64,000 nt of DNA from an uncultured Oscillibacter sp. (GTDB lineage Bacteria; Bacillota; Clostridia; Oscillospirales; Oscillospiraceae), in NCBI GenBank assembly GCA_910584995.1, contig CAJUDW010000009.1, positions 1 through 64,000 on the forward strand. Reading direction: 5' to 3'. A program made the position numbers and the translations under genes. Positions 53,320-61,933 of the stretch are shown here, piece after piece. The notes under the pieces are model-generated. The model saw only the letters and a list, made by a program, of their open reading frames with translations, was not told the DNA's origin and made no database searches. The stretch's first letter is position 1, and each line of letters starts with the position of its first letter.

Positions 53320-54000
53320 CTATTCGCAGATTTTTTTTGGGACAAAGCCCAGATAGTCGGCAGAAATCAGGGAAAAGCCCATTCCTTCCCGCTCCCCCTC
53401 CAGCCGCCGCCGGATGGCGGGGCCGTGGAGATGCCCGTAGCAGCAGGCCCGGACGGGGTATTTCGCCAGCGCCGCCAGGATCTCCGGGCAGCGGTAGCCC
53501 TGGTACAGGGGGGGATAATGGAGGAAACAAAGGATTTCCCGTCCCCCCGCCGCCTGTAAGGAGGCCTCCAGCCGCCCTACCTCCCGGTTCAGGACCTTCC
53601 GGTTGTGGGCATCCTCCTCCAGGAACCAGCCCCGGGTGCCGCAGAGGGCATAATCCCCGTAAAAGGCACAGTTGTTGTGGAGGAGGGACAGTGTGGACAG
53701 CCCCTTTTCCGCGCAGAAGCCGCAGAACTTGGCGGCAGTGGTCCACCAATAGTCGTGGTTCCCCTTCACCAGGTATTTCCGGCAGGGGAATTGGTCCAGG
53801 AACCGGAAATCCGCCTCCGCCTCCGCCAGGGTCATCCCCCAGGAGGTGTCCCCGGCCAGCACCAGCACGTCCTCCGGCCCCAGGGCCCCCAGAGACGCGT
53901 CAATCCGGCTGACATAGTCCTTCCAGCCCTCTCCGAATACTTCCATGGATTTGTTGGAAGCCAGGGAGAGGTGCAGATCCCCGATAGCATACAGGGCCAT
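53320..54000 (-). CDS. Calcineurin-like metallophosphoesterase
   Basis: 226-residue phosphoesterase. The metal-binding motifs are intact: GDLHLS near residue 7, GDTSWG near 50, KGNHDYWW near 79, a His in LHYPP, and YGHLHG near 190. This family (YPO-type, often called serine/threonine phosphatase-like) has no known single substrate. Ends the lepB-to-metallophosphoesterase run of minus-strand genes. Confidence 0.88.
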   Translation of the reverse strand: MALYAIGDLHLSLASNKSMEVFGEGWKDYVSRIDASLGALGPEDVLVLAGDTSWGMTLAEAEADFRFLDQFPCRKYLVKGNHDYWWTTAAKFCGFCAEKGLSTLSLLHNNCAFYGDYALCGTRGWFLEEDAHNRKVLNREVGRLEASLQAAGGREILCFLHYPPLYQGYRCPEILAALAKYPVRACCYGHLHGPAIRRRLEGEREGMGFSLISADYLGFVPKKICE

Positions 54001-54030
54001 ACGCGCCCCTCCTTTCCCTGCGGCGGCCCC

Positions 54031-54348
54031 TCAGGGCTTATCCGCCTGATCCGGCTGCCGGACCGGGTCCCGGGGCTCCGGCTGATCGTCGAACACCAGG
54101 AATTGGCCGCAGCGGACGCACTTCCGGTAGGCCTTTTTCCCCATAGGGGGCAGCACACCCAGATGCTCCCCGCAGTGGGGGCAGCGGAGTTTTTTATCGC
54201 ACCAGAAAATGGCGGCAAATCCGCCAAACAGCACCAGCAGGCACACCGGCATCACCCCGGCAGGCAGGAAAAAACTCAGGGCCACGTCCACCATGATCAC
54301 CAGCACCATGGCACACCAGATCCGGGCATAGCTGCGTTTCAGTTTCAT
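54031..54348 (-). CDS. Zinc-ribbon membrane protein
   Basis: 105 residues: two membrane helices (about 10-30 and 33-50) then a zinc-ribbon-like pattern, CPHCG and CVRCG separated by 20 residues, and an acidic Pro-rich tail. The arrangement is like small membrane proteins of unknown role in Clostridia. Between thrC and the metallophosphoesterase. Confidence 0.75.
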   Translation of the reverse strand: MKLKRSYARIWCAMVLVIMVDVALSFFLPAGVMPVCLLVLFGGFAAIFWCDKKLRCPHCGEHLGVLPPMGKKAYRKCVRCGQFLVFDDQPEPRDPVRQPDQADKP

Positions 54349-54368
54349 TCAGAAGCCCCCTCTCCGTT

Positions 54369-55856
54369 TTACCGGAGGAAATCCAGTACAACACCGTCCA
54401 TACCGGCCTTCTCTGCCGTCAGGTCAAAGCGGCGCTCCTTACCCCGCAGGGCCGCCAGGCGCCGGGGAACCGCTACGCCGGAGACCTCATGCAGCTGATC
54501 CAGCAGTTCCACGCCGTCCCCCCGGGGCTCCTCACCTACGGCCCGGAGCACATGGTCGCAGAATTTATAAGGAGAGGCTGTGGAGACAAACACCGTCATA
54601 GCCGTATCCCCCGTTGCCTGCCGGTACTGCTCCATGACGCTGGCGGCAACAGCGGTGTGGGTATCCATAAGATAGCCCCGCTCCTTGTTATAGGCAGCAA
54701 TGGCAGCGGAGGTGCCTGCCTCGTCGCAGAAGCCGCCCCAGAATTCCTCCTGCAAAGCCGCCTTAACAGACGGGGAAACCTCGTAGCGGCCCTCCTTCGC
54801 CAAGGCCTCCATGTATCCGGCCACCTCCTTGTCGTCCTCCCCGGAGAGGTCAAACAGCAGCCGCTCCAGGTTGCTGGAAACCAGGATATCCATGGAGGGG
54901 CTCATGGTGGTGTGGAAGGGGCGGTTCCGGTCGTAGATGCCGGTGCGGAGGAAATCCGTCAGCACGTCGTTGCGGTTGGAGGCGCAGATAAGCTTCCCCA
55001 CCGGCAGGCCCATCCGCTTGGCATAATAGGCCGCCAGGATATCGCCGAAATTCCCGGTGGGCACGCAGAAGTTGATCTTCTGGCCCATCTCGATTTTCCC
55101 CTCCCGCAGCAAGTCGCAGTAGGCGGAGATATAGTAGACCACCTGGGGCAGGATCCGGCCCCAGTTAATGGAGTTGGCGGAGGAAAGGAAATAGCCCCGC
55201 TCTGCCAGGGCCTCCCGGATGGCGGCGTCGGAGAAAATGCGCTTCACCCCGGCCTGGGCATCGTCGAAATTCCCCACCACGGCGCATACGCCCACATTTT
55301 CCCCCTCCTGGGTGACCATCTGGGCCTCCTGGACCTTGGAAACGCCGTCCTTGGGGTAGAACACCAGGATTTTCGTCCGGGGCACGTCCGCGAAGCCCTC
55401 CATGGCGGCCTTTCCGGTGTCGCCGGAGGTAGCTACCAGGATGCAGGCGGTCTTGTCCTCCCCGGTCTTTTCCAGGGCGGCGGACAGCAGCTGGGGCAGC
55501 ATCTGCAGGGCCATGTCCTTAAAGGCGGAAGTGGGGCCGTGCCACAGTTCCAGGCAGCAGGTATTTTCATCCAGGCAGCGGACAGGGGCCACCGCCTCCG
55601 TGTCAAACTTGTCGGGCCCATAGGCGTTTTCCGCAAAAGCGGCCAGTTCCTCTTCCGTGTAATCCGTCAGGTACAGGGCCATCACCTTGGCCGCCCGGGT
55701 CTGATACCGGGCGTTCACCAGGCCCTCCAGAAAGGCCCTGTCAATCTGGGGGATGGATTCCGGGGTCAAAAGCCCGCCGTCCCGGCTGAGGCCCATTTTC
55801 ACGGCCTCCGCCCCGCTGATCCGCAGTTCTCTGTCCCGCGTGCTGTAGTAGTTCAT
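54369..55856 (-). CDS. thrC: Threonine synthase
   Basis: PLP-dependent enzyme converting O-phosphohomoserine to threonine, the last step of the threonine branch. 495 residues, of the long class. The PLP-Lys lies in TSAFKDMALQ, and the phosphate loop is SGDTGKAA. The ATG at 55856 follows GAGAGG; a TTG two codons earlier is also open. No hom or thrB gene is in the window, so the enzyme is not in a threonine operon. Confidence 0.95.
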   Translation of the reverse strand: MNYYSTRDRELRISGAEAVKMGLSRDGGLLTPESIPQIDRAFLEGLVNARYQTRAAKVMALYLTDYTEEELAAFAENAYGPDKFDTEAVAPVRCLDENTCCLELWHGPTSAFKDMALQMLPQLLSAALEKTGEDKTACILVATSGDTGKAAMEGFADVPRTKILVFYPKDGVSKVQEAQMVTQEGENVGVCAVVGNFDDAQAGVKRIFSDAAIREALAERGYFLSSANSINWGRILPQVVYYISAYCDLLREGKIEMGQKINFCVPTGNFGDILAAYYAKRMGLPVGKLICASNRNDVLTDFLRTGIYDRNRPFHTTMSPSMDILVSSNLERLLFDLSGEDDKEVAGYMEALAKEGRYEVSPSVKAALQEEFWGGFCDEAGTSAAIAAYNKERGYLMDTHTAVAASVMEQYRQATGDTAMTVFVSTASPYKFCDHVLRAVGEEPRGDGVELLDQLHEVSGVAVPRRLAALRGKERRFDLTAEKAGMDGVVLDFLR

Positions 55857-55960
55857 GTTCAAACGTCCTCTCTTTCAGAGAAATTATCAGTAAAATAGTT
55901 GATTCACCTATTATATTGCGCAATTCATCCAGGTGCCGCTGCAAAGGGACGGGGCCTTCC

Positions 55961-56320
55961 TCACTGGAAGGCGTCCTCCAGATACACCACCCGCAGCCTG
56001 CCGTCCCGATCCTCGTAGACCTCCGCCACATCGAACCGGGCAGGGCTGGCGCAGTCCCGTTCCGCCAGCCACAGCAGCGCCGCCTTCCGGAGGCGCTCCT
56101 GCTTCCGCCGGTCCACCGCCTCCCGGGGGAGGCCCAGGGAACCGGCACCCCGCAGCTTCACTTCCACAAAGCAGACGGTGCCGTCCCGATCCCGGGCCAC
56201 CAGATCCAGTTCCCCCAGGCGGCAGCGCCACTGGGTATCCAAAATGGCGCAGCCCCTCTGCCGGAGATACCGGGCGGCCTCCGCCTCTCCCCGGTCTCCG
56301 GCAGCCTTTGTATCCCTCAT
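55961..56320 (-). CDS. YraN family endonuclease-like protein
   Basis: 119-residue YraN/UPF0102 protein with the restriction-endonuclease-like core: GDRGEAEAARYLRQRGCAIL, GELDLVARD and VCFVEVKLR (E and VEVK typical of the PD-(D/E)xK fold). The ATG at 56320 overlaps the rnhB stop as ATGA and follows GGGAGG. It is co-transcribed with rnhB, as often in Firmicutes. Exact function unknown. Confidence 0.9.
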   Translation of the reverse strand: MRDTKAAGDRGEAEAARYLRQRGCAILDTQWRCRLGELDLVARDRDGTVCFVEVKLRGAGSLGLPREAVDRRKQERLRKAALLWLAERDCASPARFDVAEVYEDRDGRLRVVYLEDAFQ

Positions 56321-56934
56321 GTACGCCCCGCCTCCCATTTTTTGAGAAAGGTCCTCCGGTGGGCGGGGCAGGGGCCGAAGCGATCCAGCGCCTGGAAATG
56401 GAGCCGGGTGCCGTAGCCCTTATGCTGCGCAAAGCCGTACTGGGGGTACAAGGCGTCCAGTTCCCCGGAGACATACCGGTCCCGGCTGACCTTTGCCAGG
56501 ATGGACGCCGCCGCGATGGAGGCGCTCTTGCCGTCCCCGCCCACCACGGTCACATGGGGGGATGTGACGGCGGCGTACTTTCCATGATCCCGGTTCCCGT
56601 CCAGCAGGGCCAGATCCGGCGGGACCGCCAGGCCGTCAATGGCCAGCTGCATGGCCCGCATCCTGGCGCTGAGGATATCGGTGCGGTCAATCTCCTCCAC
56701 CTCCACCCGGGCCACGGCCCAGGCCTCCGCCTGGGCGGCGATGCGGTCATACAGGGCCTCCCGCCTCTTTTCCGTCAGCTTCTTGGAGTCGTTGAGGCCG
56801 GGAAGATCCGCTCCCGGAGGCAGCACAACGGCGGCGGCATACACCGGCCCCGCCAGGGGCCCGGCCCCCGCCTCGTCCACGCCGCAGAGGACGCCTGCCT
56901 CCCGGTACCGGCGGTCAAAGGCCCAGAGATCCAT
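56317..56934 (-). CDS. rnhB: Ribonuclease HII
   Basis: Removes ribonucleotides from RNA-DNA hybrids. 205 residues with GVDEAGAGPLAGPV (catalytic D20 and E21), LNDSKKLTEKRRE, and the conserved LLDGN and KVSRD segments (catalytic Asp residues). ATG at 56934 after GGGGGAG; an in-frame extension to 56967 overlaps rbgA. Confidence 0.95.
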   Translation of the reverse strand: MDLWAFDRRYREAGVLCGVDEAGAGPLAGPVYAAAVVLPPGADLPGLNDSKKLTEKRREALYDRIAAQAEAWAVARVEVEEIDRTDILSARMRAMQLAIDGLAVPPDLALLDGNRDHGKYAAVTSPHVTVVGGDGKSASIAAASILAKVSRDRYVSGELDALYPQYGFAQHKGYGTRLHFQALDRFGPCPAHRRTFLKKWEAGRT

Positions 56935-56963
56935 CCCGCTCCCCCTTTCCCTATCCGATCCGC

Positions 56964-57839
56964 TCATTCCTCCGGCGCTTCCAGGGTAAACCGCCCCAGA
57001 CGGCCGCCGCGGAATTCGTCCAGGATGGTTTTTGCCATCCGCTCCGTGTCAATCTCCCCGCCGGAGATGCGGAAGCCCCGCCGGCTGCCGGCCGCCTCCA
57101 GCAGGCGGCAACCCCAGGCGATTTCGTCCTCCCCTTCCTCCCGGGCCGGGAGTTCCGCCAGCTTATAGCCGGTTTTCAACGCCTCGGGATACCGCTCCCC
57201 CAGGTAGGCTGCCAGGTGGCAGGCCAGGGTCTCCGTATCCAGGATCTCGTCCCGCACCGCGCCGGTAAAGGCCAAGCGGAGGCCAACAGCCGGATCCTCA
57301 AATTTCGGCCAGAGGATGCCGGGGGTATCCAGCAGTTCCAGACCCTTGTCCACAGGCACCCACTGCTTGGCGCGGGTGACGCCGGGGCGATCCTCCGCCT
57401 TGGCAGTCTTCCGGCCGGCCACCCGGTTGATGAAGGTGGACTTTCCCACATTGGGGATGCCCAGCACCATCACCCGGACCACCCGGCCTGCCTGGCCCTT
57501 TTCCGCATAGGCGCGGAGTTTTTCCGCCAGCAGCTCCCGGACGGCCGCGGCAAACCGGGCCGTCCCGGCGCCGTTTTTGGCGTCGGTCTCCAGGACTGCG
57601 GCGCCTCCCTGCCGGAACCGGGCCGCCCACTGCCTAGTCACCGCCGGGTCTGCCTGATCCACCCGGTTCAGCACCACCAGGCGGGGCTTCCCCGCCGTCA
57701 GCCCGTCCACGTCCGGGTTCCGGCTGGAGAGGGGGATGCGGGCGTCCAGAATCTCGCAGACGGCGTCCACATTCCGCAGCTGTTCGGTAATCATCCGCCG
57801 GGTCTTGGCCATATGGCCGGGATACCATTGAATCTCCAT
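56964..57839 (-). CDS. rbgA: Ribosome biogenesis GTPase RbgA
   Basis: Circularly permuted GTPase required for late 50S assembly. 291 residues. The order of G-motifs is permuted: NRVD (G4) near 58-61 precedes the P-loop GIPNVGKS near 127-134 and DTPG. The N-terminal WYPGHMAKTRR is typical, and the C-terminal ANTAR-like RNA-binding helices are present. The ATG overlaps the lepB stop by one base (TGATG). Confidence 0.95.
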   Translation of the reverse strand: MEIQWYPGHMAKTRRMITEQLRNVDAVCEILDARIPLSSRNPDVDGLTAGKPRLVVLNRVDQADPAVTRQWAARFRQGGAAVLETDAKNGAGTARFAAAVRELLAEKLRAYAEKGQAGRVVRVMVLGIPNVGKSTFINRVAGRKTAKAEDRPGVTRAKQWVPVDKGLELLDTPGILWPKFEDPAVGLRLAFTGAVRDEILDTETLACHLAAYLGERYPEALKTGYKLAELPAREEGEDEIAWGCRLLEAAGSRRGFRISGGEIDTERMAKTILDEFRGGRLGRFTLEAPEE

Positions 57840-58513
57840 CAGGCAATCACCCCGATCCGGTTCAGTTCCCTGGGGCCGCCCTCTCCCCCGGTGGGCCCGG
57901 GGAAGGCCAGGAACACCGCCCTGCCGATGACATAGCGGACATCCACCGTACCAAGGCTGGCCTTGCGGCTGTCACTGGAGTGGTTGCGGTTGTCCCCCAG
58001 GACAAAAATACTGCCCTCCGGCACCGTCAGGGGGAACTGGGTCCCCTCCTCCAGAAACGTCAGTTCCGCGATATAATCCTCCTGGAGGGGCTCGCCGTCC
58101 ACATAGACAGTCCCGGCGGAGAAATCAATGTCCACCGTCTGTCCCTCTGTGGCGATCACACGTTTCACAATGGGTTCCAGCATAAAGGTGTCCTTCCGCA
58201 GGATCACGATATCCCCGTATTGGTAATCCCCGCACAGGATGGAATTCAGCACCAGCAGCCGGTCGCCGTTCCAAAGGGTGGGCTCCATGGAGGGGCCGTC
58301 CACGCCAATAAGCCGCACGCCGAAAGTGAACAGCACCACCACCGCCAACACAGCGCAGACCAAGGCTTGGACCCACTCGTAAAGGTCTTTCCCTTTGCAC
58401 TTCTCCTCCTGAGGGGCGGCCTCCTCCTGTGCGCCTGCCTGAAGGCCGGATGCCCCTCGGATCTCCGTTTCCTCTCTCCGGGGCTCTGCCGGCTGTCCCT
58501 TCTTTTTTCCCAT
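57839..58513 (-). CDS. lepB: Signal peptidase I
   Basis: Membrane serine/lysine protease that removes secretory signal peptides. 224 residues: a 45-residue charged N-terminal segment, one membrane helix (47-67), catalytic Ser75 in GPSMEPT and Lys117 in VKRVIA, and the DNRNHSSDSR box. GAGGAG precedes the ATG at 58513. The frame stays open for 184 further codons upstream, but no ribosome site or protein-like sequence is seen there. It starts the lepB-rbgA-rnhB-yraN unit. Confidence 0.93.
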   Translation of the reverse strand: MGKKKGQPAEPRREETEIRGASGLQAGAQEEAAPQEEKCKGKDLYEWVQALVCAVLAVVVLFTFGVRLIGVDGPSMEPTLWNGDRLLVLNSILCGDYQYGDIVILRKDTFMLEPIVKRVIATEGQTVDIDFSAGTVYVDGEPLQEDYIAELTFLEEGTQFPLTVPEGSIFVLGDNRNHSSDSRKASLGTVDVRYVIGRAVFLAFPGPTGGEGGPRELNRIGVIA

Positions 58514-58617
58514 GATGGTTCTCCTCTGTCGTCCTATTTTCCGGAACCCGGTTTTCCTCCGGCGGCGGAAGCCGCCGGAACACAGGCCGGTTCCATTTCC
58601 ATCAGTTTCGATAGAGT

Positions 58618-58646
58618 AGTATAGCAAAAAATTCCCCGTTCCACAA
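58618..58646 (-). promoter_or_regulatory. Promoter of lepB inside a terminator
   Basis: Minus strand TTGTGG, 17-bp spacer, TATACT with an extended-10 TGC. The spacer is formed by the right arm of the preceding terminator, so the two elements share sequence. Confidence 0.65.
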
Positions 58647-58667
58647 GAGAAACGGGGAATTTTTTGC
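58622..58667 (-). terminator. Terminator upstream of lepB (serves galM direction)
   Basis: Stem AAAAAATTCCCCGTT/AACGGGGAATTTTTT with a 10-base loop, T-run on both sides. It lies 400 bp after galM on the minus strand and just before lepB. Confidence 0.85.
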
Positions 58668-59067
58668 AAAAATATTGATCCGCCGCGGAAGCGCGGAAAG
58701 ACATAAGGCCCCGGTATGCCGCAGGGGATTGGCAACCTTGCCGTAACACGGGAGAAGGCGTGCGTGCTGCCTGCCGTCCAGCGGCAGCAGGGAATCCCTT
58801 TGTGTCCGGGGCGCCAGGGGAACGGTTTAATCCATTCCCCCGGCCCGCATGGGGCAGCGGCAAAATCCCAGGCGGATGCAGCCCTGCCATACCCCTGAAA
58901 ATCTCTGGAAAATAGGTATACCGTATCCTCCCGGTGAAAGCGCAGGCAGGACGGGGACGCGGAACAGGGATACCCTTCAGGCTCGCCCCGGCCAGCCGAT
59001 GGTGCTGACAGCAACGGTCTCCAAAACCTTAAAAACCGGGCAAGGGCCTGCCGGAACAGGCACACCG

Positions 59068-60114
59068 TTACACACTTTTGAACCGGTAGGCAGTGGTATG
59101 CTCCCAGGCCTCTCCAGGATGCAGGACACAGGAAGGGAACTGGGGCTTGTTGGGGGAATCCGGGAAGAACTGGGTTTCCAGGCAGAAGCCCCAGCGTTTG
59201 CCGTAAGGCGCGCCACCCTTTCCCGCCGGGCAGCCCTCCAGGAAATTCCCGGAATAGAACTGGACGCCGGGGAGGGTGGTAGCAGCCTCCATGGTTATGC
59301 CGGTAACGGCAGAGGCGGCCCTGGCGAAGAAGCGGGGGGTGCCGCCGCAGCCGTCCAATACCCAGTTGTGATCGTATCCTCCTGCCTGGCGAAGCTGTGG
59401 GAAGGGGCTGTCAATCTGTGCGCCGATGGCGGAGGGGCGGCGGAGATCCATCGGCGTACCCGTCACATCCGCCACAGTCCCCATCGGGATAGAGCCGGGG
59501 CCGGACGGCGTGTAGGCATCTGCCAGGATTTGGATGGTCTGATCGGTAACCGGGCCGGAGTTGTGTCCGGAGAGGTTGAAATAGGCGTGGTTGGTGAGAT
59601 TGCAGAGGGTAGTTTTGTCGGTTTCGGCGTGATAGCGCAGGGTGAGGCCCTCCTCTGTGAGGGTATAGGTCACCCGAACCCGCAGGTTCCCGGGATAGCC
59701 CTCCTGGCCGTCGGGGCTCAGAAGGGACAGCGTCAGCGTGCCGGTTCCGGCCTCTTCCACAGCCCAGATCTGCTTGTCGAAGCCAAGGATGCCGCCGTGG
59801 AGATGGTTTAGGCCGTTATTGGCGGCCAGAGGGTATTCCGCGCCCTCCAGGGAGAAGCGAGCACTGCCGATACGGTTGGCAAACCGGCCCACCAGCGCGC
59901 CGATGTACTTATCCTGACGGACATAGTCCTCCAGGGTGTCAAAGCCCAGCAGGACATCCACAAGGCTGCCATTCCGATCCGGAACCCGCAGCGCCCGGAT
60001 CGCGCCGCCGTAGGTGAGGATATCGCAGGAGAGCCCGCCCGTCCGCAGGGTGTATTGTTCCACGGCCCTGCCGTCCGGCAGGACGCCAAAGGGGGTTTTC
60101 ACTGTCATACTCAT
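59068..60114 (-). CDS. galM: Aldose 1-epimerase
   Basis: Mutarotase interconverting alpha and beta sugar anomers, 348 residues. The catalytic His pair is present (LNHLHGG near 101-107 and NHAYFNLSG near 173-181) and the catalytic Glu in LETQFFPDSPN near the C-terminus. The ATG at 60114 follows a GGGAAGGG; an in-frame ATG two codons later is also possible. No other Leloir gene is nearby, so a stand-alone sugar mutarotase. Confidence 0.93.
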   Translation of the reverse strand: MSMTVKTPFGVLPDGRAVEQYTLRTGGLSCDILTYGGAIRALRVPDRNGSLVDVLLGFDTLEDYVRQDKYIGALVGRFANRIGSARFSLEGAEYPLAANNGLNHLHGGILGFDKQIWAVEEAGTGTLTLSLLSPDGQEGYPGNLRVRVTYTLTEEGLTLRYHAETDKTTLCNLTNHAYFNLSGHNSGPVTDQTIQILADAYTPSGPGSIPMGTVADVTGTPMDLRRPSAIGAQIDSPFPQLRQAGGYDHNWVLDGCGGTPRFFARAASAVTGITMEAATTLPGVQFYSGNFLEGCPAGKGGAPYGKRWGFCLETQFFPDSPNKPQFPSCVLHPGEAWEHTTAYRFKSV

Positions 60115-60274
60115 GTATCCGTTCCCTTCCCGCCAAAAGGCGCTTTTATGATCTCTTTTACCTTCCGTGTTGATAAATGCCCATAAAGTTTCCCTTTTGC
60201 TCAAAAAGGCTAAAGAGTCTCTTTTTCCGCCGCTCCGCATTGATTTTCCTTTCTATACGCAAAGTATGGCCACC

Positions 60275-60524
60275 TCAAACCGCCTTGGTGGGCAGGAAAA
60301 TCTCCCGCCGGGTATTCTGCCAATCATCCAGAAAGGCCCGGTAATCAATTTCAAAAATCAAATCCTTATTGTTGACTTTTCCATATTCAGCTGTGTCTAT
60401 TGGCACAAAGCTAACAGGCATATAGCTTTGCGGGGCATATGCATCAATCACTGCGCGACAGCTTTCTGATTTTGTACCTGCAATCTTTGAAATCTTGACA
60501 TCCACATACTCATATTTTTTTCAT
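60275..60524 (-). pseudogene. DUF4177-like small protein, homopolymer frameshift
   Basis: Ribosome site GAGG about eight bases before the ATG at 60524 reads MKKI then a stop (seven A's). With six A's the frame becomes MKKYEYVDVKISKIAGTKSE and continues open to 60275 (about 82 residues), ending LIFEIDYRAFLDDWQN and IFLPTKAV. The YEYV start and the LIFEI strand match the DUF4177 fold. Either a sequencing slip, a true one-base inactivation, or a phase-variable A-run. A GTG at 60505 could still start a 76-residue product. AT-richer than its neighbours. Confidence 0.55.
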
Positions 60525-60742
60525 ATCTGGTTACCTCAAAATTTATTTTTGACACCCTGATTCTATACACAACCAACGTTCATCTTCAAGCCGCTGCCAG
60601 GGAGGGCACCGGTGCTTAGATTCATCAGCCCGAAAAGTAAAAAGGGGTATTCATGCAATGGATAAACCTATTCTAACAGGATGCCCGCCGGTGTCAACGG
60701 TTTTCCCGGGAAAAAAGCGTGGCCTCCGGTTTTTTCAGGGGC

Positions 60743-60771
60743 TTGACAGGGAAAATCCGGTATTGTATGCT
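60743..60771 (+). promoter_or_regulatory. Promoter of the barnase-barstar pair
   Basis: TTGACA (60743-60748), 17-bp spacer, TATGCT (60766-60771), 38 bp before the toxin start. Confidence 0.8.
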
Positions 60772-60808
60772 GGGAGGGAAAAGTCAAGGGAAGGAGTGAG
60801 CATACGCT

Positions 60809-61423
60809 GTGAAGCGGGGATGGAAGAAATGGGCCGCACTGGCCCTGGTGCTGGTTTTAGGCCTTTTGCTGGCGGCCTGCGGCGGGAATAATGATTATGG
60901 GGATCAGCCGCCGCAGAGCCAGGAAACCCAGCAAGAGGATGCCTTGATCGACCTTCCGCAGGCGAATCAGGAGGAAAAGCTGATCGTCCTCCCGGAGGCG
61001 GAACCGGATCAGTCCCTGCCGGAGGGAAACGGGCCGGAGGAGCCCGGCGGGAACGAATCCAACGAGTCGTCCCTGGATGAGGACGGCTGGTATAACTCCA
61101 AAGATGAGGTAGCCCTGTACATCCACCTCTATGGCTGTTTACCGGGAAACTATGTCACCAAGCGGGAGGCCCAGGAGGCCGGATGGTCCGGCGGCAATGT
61201 GGAGCAATATACCGGGGCGGGCACCGCCATGGGCGGCAGCCGCTTCGGCAACTACGAGGGCAATCTGCCGGAGGCGAAGGGCCGGACCTATACGGAGTGC
61301 GATATTGAGACCGTAGGGGGATCCTCCAGGGGGGCTAAGCGGATTGTGTTTTCAAACGACGGCCTCGTCTATTATACGGAGGATCACTATGAGACCTTTG
61401 AACTGCTCTATGGAGAACCCTAG
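60809..61423 (+). CDS. Secreted barnase-family ribonuclease lipoprotein
   Basis: 204-residue secreted guanyl-specific RNase. A signal peptide with lipobox LLLAAC gives lipidated Cys24; an acidic Pro/Gln/Glu linker follows (about 30-95). The RNase domain (about 97-200) contains the barnase-type residues E163, R174, R178 and H193, with R174-R178-H193 spacing equal to R83-R87-H102 of barnase. YVTKREAQEAGW and TEDHYETF are family hallmarks. GTG start at 60809. The C-terminus overlaps the downstream barstar gene by 35 bases. Confidence 0.92.
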   Translation: MKRGWKKWAALALVLVLGLLLAACGGNNDYGDQPPQSQETQQEDALIDLPQANQEEKLIVLPEAEPDQSLPEGNGPEEPGGNESNESSLDEDGWYNSKDEVALYIHLYGCLPGNYVTKREAQEAGWSGGNVEQYTGAGTAMGGSRFGNYEGNLPEAKGRTYTECDIETVGGSSRGAKRIVFSNDGLVYYTEDHYETFELLYGEP

Positions 61424-61676
61424 GGGCTGGGCGGCGCTGGATGGCGCGAAGCTTGCGCGGCGTGAGGATGCCATGGCGTATTTTTCCGGGATTCTGCCGG
61501 ATCTGCAGGGACGTAACCTGGACGCTTTGTACGACTGCCTGACAGATCTGGGGCCTTTCCGGATGGTCCTCTCCCACCGGGAGGCCATGGCGGAAACGGA
61601 TTTCGGACGGCGCCTGTGGGCAGTCCTGCGGGATGCCGCGGCGGAGAATCCATATTTAGAACTGGAGGAGCAATGA
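61389..61676 (+). CDS. Barstar-family RNase inhibitor
   Basis: 95-residue inhibitor of the neighbouring barnase. The key helix GRNLDALYDCL has the two Asp residues that, in barstar, block the active-site Arg and His residues of the RNase. GGAGG lies seven bases before the ATG at 61389, inside the barnase gene, so translation is coupled; another ATG at 61410 is possible. Cytoplasmic; it protects the producer from enzyme that is not exported. Confidence 0.9.
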   Translation: MRPLNCSMENPRGWAALDGAKLARREDAMAYFSGILPDLQGRNLDALYDCLTDLGPFRMVLSHREAMAETDFGRRLWAVLRDAAAENPYLELEEQ

Positions 61677-61822
61677 AAACGCCTCTGCCCACAGGCGCGG
61701 CCAGCGGGCAGCCGCCGCAAAGCGGCCGGCAAGCCGGGAACCCCCTCGCTAAGCCAGCATTTCCGGTTATGAATACAGCGCCTGCCTATCGTGGAAAAAC
61801 GCGGATAAGGCCCCAGGCACAA

Positions 61823-61852
61823 AAACGGCGCAGCCTTTTGGCTGCGCCGTTT
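61823..61852. terminator. Bidirectional terminator after barstar and mcp
   Basis: 13-bp perfect stem AAACGGCGCAGCC/GGCTGCGCCGTTT with a TTTT loop. T-runs on the minus side (TTTTTG) and a short one on the plus side. Confidence 0.9.
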
Positions 61853-61933
61853 CTACGGAAATCTGATGTACAGTCAGCAAAGCTGAAAAACGTCAATTTT
61901 TGCGCAGAAGCCGGGTCAAAACATCTGCGAACC

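Larger units (their letters stand above)
58514..59067. other. Intergenic region upstream of lepB
   Basis: About 554 bp. Next to lepB it holds a promoter (58618-58646) embedded in a strong terminator hairpin (58622-58667). The remaining 400 bp between the terminator and the galM stop is GC-rich with no ribosome site, no repeats and no convincing reading frame. Confidence 0.6.

Noticed and set aside
58514..59065. 184-codon in-frame extension upstream of lepB
   Set aside because: It runs through a strong terminator and promoter; no ribosome site and no similarity pattern.
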